64,000 bases of DNA from Pseudomonas bijieensis. GTDB taxonomy: Bacteria; Pseudomonadota; Gammaproteobacteria; Pseudomonadales; Pseudomonadaceae. The DNA is taken from the NCBI RefSeq assembly GCF_013347965.1, contig NZ_CP048810.1:1426001-1490000 (forward strand). The letters run 5' to 3'. A program made the position numbers and the translations under genes. Positions 59,414-64,000 of the stretch are shown here, piece after piece. The number at the start of each line of letters is the position of its first letter. Within the stretch, counting starts at the first letter, position 1. Under the pieces are notes generated by a model. It had not been told where the DNA came from, searched no databases, and saw nothing but the letters and a program-made list of their open reading frames with translations.

Positions 59414-59777
59414 TGTGGGAGCGGGCTTGCTCGCGAAAGCGGTGGGTCAGCTTGCAGCAGTTTTGACTGTGCCACCGTCATCGCGAGCAAGCTCGTTCCC
59501 ACAGGTTTTTCCGGGGCGTTCACAGGCATCGCGCACGCCACAGATCCCTTGTGGGAGCGAGCCTGCTCGCGATAGCGGTGGGTCAGCTTGCAGCAGTTTT
59601 GACGGTGCCACCGTCATCGCGAGCAAGCTCGCTCCCACAGGTTTTTCCGGGGCGTTCACAGGCATCGCGCACGCCACAGATCCCTTGTGGGAGCGAGCCT
59701 GCTCGCGATAGCGGCGGGTCAGCTTGCAGCAGTTTTGACGGTGCCGCCGTCATCGCGAGCAGGCTCGCTCCCCCAGG
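59414..59777. repeat. Three tandem REP doublets with 136-bp period
   Basis: TGTGGGAGCG starts at 59414, 59550 and 59686, exactly 136 bases apart. Each unit is an inverted REP pair plus a linker (GTTTTTCCGGGGCGTTCACA). Copies 2 and 3 are almost identical. They fill the 473-base gap between amtB and mgsC. Confidence 0.93.
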
Positions 59778-59783
59778 TTTTTG

Positions 59784-61124
59784 TCAATAACCGGTACCAG
59801 AGCCTGGAACCCAGTTGGTCCCCGCCAACGGCACCCGGGCCATGGCCGCCGACTCCACCGTCAACGCCACCAGATCCTCGGGGTCGAGGTTGTGCAGGTG
59901 CGACTTGCCGCAAGCCCGGGCCATGGTCTGGGCTTCCAGCACCAGGACGCGCAGGTAGTTGGCCAAGCGGCGGCCCCCCTCCACCGGATCCAGTCGCTTG
60001 GACAGCTCCGGGTCCTGCGTGGTGATCCCGGCCGGGTCGCGACCGTTCTGCCAGTCATCATAAAAGCCGGCCGCCGAGCCGATCTTCTTCAGCTCTTCAT
60101 CCAGGCGCGGGTGGTTGTCGCCCAGCGCGATCAGTGCTGCGGTGCCGATGGCCACCGCATCCGCGCCCAGTGCCATGGCCTTGGCCACATCGGCACCGTT
60201 GCGAATTCCGCCAGAAACGATCAGCTGGACCTTGCGATGCATGCCCATCTCCTGCAAAGCCTGTACCGCTTGCGGGATGGCCGACAAAATCGGAATTCCC
60301 ACGTGCTCGATAAAGACCTCCTGGGTCGCCGCTGTCCCGCCTTGCATGCCATCGAGCACGATCACATCCGCTCCGGCCTTCACGGCCAGCTTGACGTCGT
60401 AGTACGGCCGGCTGGCACCGATTTTCACGTAGATCGGTTTTTCCCAATCAGTGATTTCGCGGATCTCGGCAATCTTGATCGCCAGGTCATCCGGGCCGGT
60501 CCAATCGGGGTGACGACAGGCACTGCGCTGATCGACACCAATCGGCAAGGTGCGCATGCCGGCGACGCGCTCGGTGACTTTCATCCCCAGCAACATACCG
60601 CCGCCACCGGGTTTGGCGCCTTGCCCCAGGACGATTTCGATCGCGTCAGCCTTGCGCAGATCGTCCGGGTTCATGCCGTAGCGCGACGGCAAGTACTGAT
60701 AGACCAAATGCTGCGACTGGCCGCGCTCCTCCGGGGTCATGCCGCCGTCACCGGTGGTGGTGCTGGTGCCCGCGATGGTCGCGCCACGGCCCAGGGCTTC
60801 CTTGGCATTGGCCGACAACGCACCAAAACTCATGCCGGCGATGGTCACCGGAATCTTCAAGTGGATCGGCTTCTTGGCAAAGCGGTTGCCGAGGATCACA
60901 TCGGTGCCGCATTTCTCCCGATAGCCTTCCAACGGGTAACGCGAAACACTGGCGCCAAGCAGCAGCAAGTCATCGAAGTGCGGCAGCTTGCGCTTGGTGC
61001 CGCCGCCGCGAATATCGTAGATGCCGGTCTCGGCGGCACGCTGGATTTCCTGGATGGTCAGACGATCGAAGGTGGCTGACTCGCGCAGTACGGGTGCCGC
61101 TTTTTGGCTGGTGAGGTCGCTCAT
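59784..61124 (-). CDS. mgsC: N-methylglutamate synthase subunit C / GlxD (GltB FMN domain)
   Basis: A 446-residue protein matching the FMN-binding domain of glutamate synthase (AGTSTTTGDGGMTPEERGQS, GQGAKPGGGGMLLG, VIVLDGMQGGTAATQEVFIE, cysteine cluster near the end). With the two upstream genes it forms the split glutamate-synthase-like enzyme that makes N-methylglutamate. GlxD is the name for close homologues beside type III glutamine synthetase. The methylamine context favours Mgs. Confidence 0.87.
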   Translation of the reverse strand: MSDLTSQKAAPVLRESATFDRLTIQEIQRAAETGIYDIRGGGTKRKLPHFDDLLLLGASVSRYPLEGYREKCGTDVILGNRFAKKPIHLKIPVTIAGMSFGALSANAKEALGRGATIAGTSTTTGDGGMTPEERGQSQHLVYQYLPSRYGMNPDDLRKADAIEIVLGQGAKPGGGGMLLGMKVTERVAGMRTLPIGVDQRSACRHPDWTGPDDLAIKIAEIREITDWEKPIYVKIGASRPYYDVKLAVKAGADVIVLDGMQGGTAATQEVFIEHVGIPILSAIPQAVQALQEMGMHRKVQLIVSGGIRNGADVAKAMALGADAVAIGTAALIALGDNHPRLDEELKKIGSAAGFYDDWQNGRDPAGITTQDPELSKRLDPVEGGRRLANYLRVLVLEAQTMARACGKSHLHNLDPEDLVALTVESAAMARVPLAGTNWVPGSGTGY

Positions 61125-61144
61125 ATCTGTTCTCCTCGCGCGGA

Positions 61145-61828
61145 TCAGTACGCGGACGCGTTATCGACTTTGAAGTTGTACAGCTGACGGGCCGAACCGT
61201 AGCGCTTGAAGTCAGCCGCCTTGTGCGCGAAACCGGCACGGTTCAACAGGTCCTGGAGTTCTTGGAGGTGTTCGGCACGCATCTCTTTCTCGATGCAATC
61301 GGAGCCCAGGGACTCCACATTGCCCTTCACGTAGATGTGGGTCTCGTACAAGGAATCACCCAGCGCATCGCCGGCATCACCGCAGACCACCAATCGCCCG
61401 GCCTGGCCCATGAAGCAGCTCATGTGGCCGATGCTGCCGCCTACGACAATGTCGATGCCCTTCATGGAAATTCCGCAACGCGCGCCGGCATCCCCTTCAA
61501 TCACCAGCAGCCCGCCATGGGCCGTGGCACCGGCCGCCTGGGAGGCGCTGCCTTTGACGCGGACGTAGCCGGACATCATGTTCTCGGCGCAACCGACACC
61601 GACGTTGCCGTGGACGGTGATCGAGGCTTTCTGATTCATACCCGCGCAGTAGTAGCCGGCGTGACCCTGGATATCGATGGACAGCACTTCGTTCACCCCG
61701 ACCGCGAGGTTGTGCTTGCCGTCCGAATGCGTCACCACCCATTCGCGGTCTTCAACGTTGCTGACCTGGTCGTGCAACGCCTGATTGAGTTCACGCACAG
61801 TGGCAGTGGAAAGATCGATGGTTTTCAT
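61145..61828 (-). CDS. mgsB: N-methylglutamate synthase subunit B / GlxC (GltB C-terminal domain)
   Basis: A 227-residue beta-helix protein like the GltB C-terminal domain, with repeated Gly-rich turns (GHAGYYCAGMNQKA, GNVGVGCAENMMSGYVRVKG, GDAGARCGISMKG). The ATG at 61828 follows AAGGGG. It lies 20 bases before mgsC and 11 after mgsA. Confidence 0.86.
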   Translation of the reverse strand: MKTIDLSTATVRELNQALHDQVSNVEDREWVVTHSDGKHNLAVGVNEVLSIDIQGHAGYYCAGMNQKASITVHGNVGVGCAENMMSGYVRVKGSASQAAGATAHGGLLVIEGDAGARCGISMKGIDIVVGGSIGHMSCFMGQAGRLVVCGDAGDALGDSLYETHIYVKGNVESLGSDCIEKEMRAEHLQELQDLLNRAGFAHKAADFKRYGSARQLYNFKVDNASAY

Positions 61829-61839
61829 GTGTGCGCCCC

Positions 61840-62745
61840 TTAAGCTGACTCGCGTTCCCAGATGTACATAGTGGCCGGTACCGGCTCCCAGACCTTGGCA
61901 TGCTCGATACCCGGCAGGCTCGACAGGGCCTGATACTCGGAGGCCATGGCGACGTAATCGTCGGTCTCGGCGAGGATCGCCGGCTTGCAGGCAATCGGGT
62001 CGCGGATTACGGCAAAACCGTTGCGGGTGCCGATGGCGAAGGTGAAGAAACCGTCCAGATCCTCCAGCGAATGATCCAGCGCTTCTTTCAATGAGTCGCC
62101 CTGCTGCAGGCGCCAGGTCAGGTAGCCGGCGGCCACTTCGGTGTCGTTGTCGGTCTCGAAGTGAATGCCTTCGCGCTTGAGTTCCTGACGCAGGCGGAAG
62201 TGATTGGACAGCGAGCCGTTGTGCACCAGGCACAGGTCAGCGCCAGTAGAGAACGGGTGACTGCCTTCCATGGTCACCGCGCTTTCAGTGGCCATGCGGG
62301 TGTGGCCGATGATGTGGCTGCCCTTCATGCCGGCCAGGCCGAAGCGTTGGGAAATTTCCTGGGGCAAGCCCATTCCCTTGAGGATTTCGATGCTCTGGCC
62401 AGCGCTCATGATGCGCACGTTTGGCGCCAGTTCGGCGAGGGCCAGACGTACCGCCGTCTCTTCGGCATTGACCTTGAGCACGGCAGCGCTGGCGTTCTGG
62501 AACCAGTCCAGCGAGCAGCCAAGGCGCCCTTCCAGCTCACCCATCAGGGTTTTCCAGTCGAAACCGTCGGTGGTCGCCTGCAGGGTCAGCTTGATCCAGC
62601 CGTCGGCCACCTCATCGCCATAAATGGCGAAGCCGGCACTGTCCGGACCACGATCGGTCATGGCCTGCAACATTGGTTCGAAGAGCTTGCCGAGCTGGGA
62701 CTCCAGCTGCGGATTTTTCAGGTAAAGACCTACGATCCCACACAT
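61840..62745 (-). CDS. mgsA: N-methylglutamate synthase subunit A / GlxB (class II amidotransferase)
   Basis: A 301-residue class II glutamine amidotransferase-like protein beginning MCGIVGLYL, so Cys2 is the nucleophile after Met removal; TDRGPDSAGFAIYG and GHTRMATESAVT follow. The ATG at 62745 with GGAG upstream is required for this. In Mgs this domain would act on gamma-glutamylmethylamide. Confidence 0.87.
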   Translation of the reverse strand: MCGIVGLYLKNPQLESQLGKLFEPMLQAMTDRGPDSAGFAIYGDEVADGWIKLTLQATTDGFDWKTLMGELEGRLGCSLDWFQNASAAVLKVNAEETAVRLALAELAPNVRIMSAGQSIEILKGMGLPQEISQRFGLAGMKGSHIIGHTRMATESAVTMEGSHPFSTGADLCLVHNGSLSNHFRLRQELKREGIHFETDNDTEVAAGYLTWRLQQGDSLKEALDHSLEDLDGFFTFAIGTRNGFAVIRDPIACKPAILAETDDYVAMASEYQALSSLPGIEHAKVWEPVPATMYIWERESA

Positions 62746-62817
62746 ATCAAGTCTCCTTCGGAGGCAGTGAACACTCGACGCCGTGCCGGGTGCCCGAATG
62801 GTTGTCAAAACACTGGG

Positions 62818-64000
62818 TCAGAAAAATTCGGTGTAGCGCTGGATCTCCCAGTCGGAGACATGGCGGCTGTATTCCACCCATTCCATGCGCTTGAGCTTGA
62901 TGAACTCACCTACGATCTGCGGGCCCAGCACCTCAGCGAACAGCAGGTCGGCTTCCAGGGCGTCACAGGCTTCCTTGAGCGATTGCGGCAGGGTCTTGAT
63001 GCCTCGCGCGGCGATCTGTTCCAGGCTCAGGCTGTAGAGGTTCTCATTGCAGACATGGTCGATTTCCAACTGGCGATCGATGCCATCCAGGCCGGCGGCG
63101 ATGATCGCGGCGCTGACCAGGTAGGGATTGCAGCCGGCGTCCGGCAGGCGGAACTCCAGGCGGCCGTAAGGCACCCGTACCATGGCCGAACGGTTGTTGG
63201 CGCCGAAGGCGATAAAGGCCGGCGCCCAGGTCGCGCCGGACAACGAATTACCGACCACCAGACGCTTGTAGGAGTTGACCGTCGGCGCGGCGAAGGCACA
63301 CAGCGCCGGGCCATGGGCCAGCAGGCCGGCGGCAAAGTGATAAGCCATTTTCGACAGGCCCATGCCGCTGGGGTCGCTGGCATCATGGAACAGGTTCTTG
63401 TTCTCGGCGCTGCTGATCGACAGGTGAAAATGCATGCCATTGCCGGCGCGTTTCGGGTCGGGCTTGGGCATGAACGAGCAGATCATGCCCAGGTCATTGG
63501 CGATTTCGCCGGCAGCCATGCGAAAAAACGTGAAGCGATCCGCCGAGGTCATGGCGTCGCTGTAGGTGTAGTTGATCTCGAACTGGCCGTTGGCGTCTTC
63601 GTGGTCAATTTGATAGACCTCGAAATCCACTGCCTGCAAGGCTTCGGTCAGCCGCTCCAGGAAAACACGGGAGCGCGACAGGCCTTTGTAGTCATAACAA
63701 GGCTTGTCCAGGTTGTCGCTGGGGTCCACCAGTTGCAGTTTGCCCTGTGCGTCGCGGCGCATCAGGTTGAACTCGGGCTCCAGGCCGGTGTTGAGCGTCC
63801 AACCCTTTTCTGCCAGGCGCTGCACTTGTTGCTGCAACACATAACGGCTGTCATACGGATGCGGCTTACCGTCGACATGACCGATGCACACCACTCGCCC
63901 GTAACCCGGCTGCCAGGGCACCGGGGTCAGGGTGGACAAATCACCGCGGGCCATGAAGTCCGGCCCGTGGGGCTCCATGCCCATGCCGCTGATCGCGAAT
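62818..64000 (-). CDS. gmaS: Type III glutamine synthetase-like gamma-glutamylmethylamide synthetase (N-terminus cut by window edge)
   Basis: The reading frame continues past base 64000, so about 394 C-terminal residues are seen. Glutamine-synthetase catalytic motifs are present ([61 protein letters not shown]). Type III synthetases beside glxBCD/mgsABC are GMAS or GlnT. Next to a dimethylamine pathway, ligation of methylamine to glutamate is the likely reaction. Glutamine synthesis cannot be excluded from sequence. Confidence 0.85.
   Translation of the reverse strand, partial: FAISGMGMEPHGPDFMARGDLSTLTPVPWQPGYGRVVCIGHVDGKPHPYDSRYVLQQQVQRLAEKGWTLNTGLEPEFNLMRRDAQGKLQLVDPSDNLDKPCYDYKGLSRSRVFLERLTEALQAVDFEVYQIDHEDANGQFEINYTYSDAMTSADRFTFFRMAAGEIANDLGMICSFMPKPDPKRAGNGMHFHLSISSAENKNLFHDASDPSGMGLSKMAYHFAAGLLAHGPALCAFAAPTVNSYKRLVVGNSLSGATWAPAFIAFGANNRSAMVRVPYGRLEFRLPDAGCNPYLVSAAIIAAGLDGIDRQLEIDHVCNENLYSLSLEQIAARGIKTLPQSLKEACDALEADLLFAEVLGPQIVGEFIKLKRMEWVEYSRHVSDWEIQRYTEFF

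Noticed and set aside
59414..59777. Possible CRISPR array
   Set aside because: The repeated unit is a 136-bp REP doublet with near-identical linkers; there are no short repeats with unique spacers and no cas genes.
59415..59790. Short frames such as those beginning MGASLLAI or MGAGLLAK
   Set aside because: They are translations of REP palindromes and recur at every REP in the window.

Overview
The window looks like a chromosomal segment of a soil or plant-associated Pseudomonas of the P. fluorescens group. The evidence is the high-GC coding style, the dense REP palindromes of two families (one with arms starting TGTGGGAGCGAG, one with arms starting GTGGCGAGGGAGCTTGCTCC), the BkdR-bkdA1A2B-lpdV operon, an hcnABC cyanide operon, and Pseudomonas-restricted small families (DUF1652, DUF6124). 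No rRNA, tRNA, CRISPR array or prophage was seen. Most of the DNA is catabolic operons separated by REP pairs.

Layout. 1-8537: myo-inositol catabolism (iolD partial, iolI, iolA, iolB, iolE, iolC on the minus strand), divergent from an RpiR-type regulator and a GST; a GGAA-N6-TTCC site lies between them. 8819-11806: hcnABC (minus) with an ANR-like box upstream. 12083-14129: OmpR-type two-component pair. 14309-24910: reductive pyrimidine degradation (PAS-LuxR regulator, carbamoyl-amide hydrolase, NCS1 transporter, divergent dihydropyrimidinase, PreT, PreA, then a RutR-like regulator). 25001-26170: an IS110-type element sitting inside a REP palindrome. 26372-26716: DUF6124 gene with a structured leader. 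27513-34703: uronate uptake and oxidation (OprD porin, uronate dehydrogenase, lactonase, TRAP transporter, mutarotase). 34852-36655: TauE/SafE-type exporter divergent from a metallo-hydrolase. 36904-43867: branched-chain keto acid dehydrogenase operon with BkdR, then ilvE. 43969-64000: methylated-amine catabolism: a three-gene sensory operon divergent from an 8-gene dmm-purU-tmm-tdm-permease-folD cluster, facing a convergent amtB-mgsC-mgsB-mgsA-gmaS cluster that runs off the window end.

How it works together. The 46.7-64 kb block encodes a plausible route from trimethylamine through trimethylamine N-oxide, dimethylamine and methylamine to gamma-glutamylmethylamide and N-methylglutamate, with PurU and FolD handling the released one-carbon units. 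The N-methylglutamate dehydrogenase genes are not in the window.

Two results stand out. First, the 200-base leader of the IS110-type element folds into two guide loops, and the first carries 7-nt sequences matching both sides of the REP palindrome in which the element sits, with a CT core: a bridge-RNA system read directly from sequence. Second, six genes (iolC, the IS transposase, a mutarotase, the TauE-type exporter, lpdV, ilvE) each carry one apparent extra base in a short G/C run. This is most simply a systematic sequencing or assembly error; the affected genes are probably intact in the organism.
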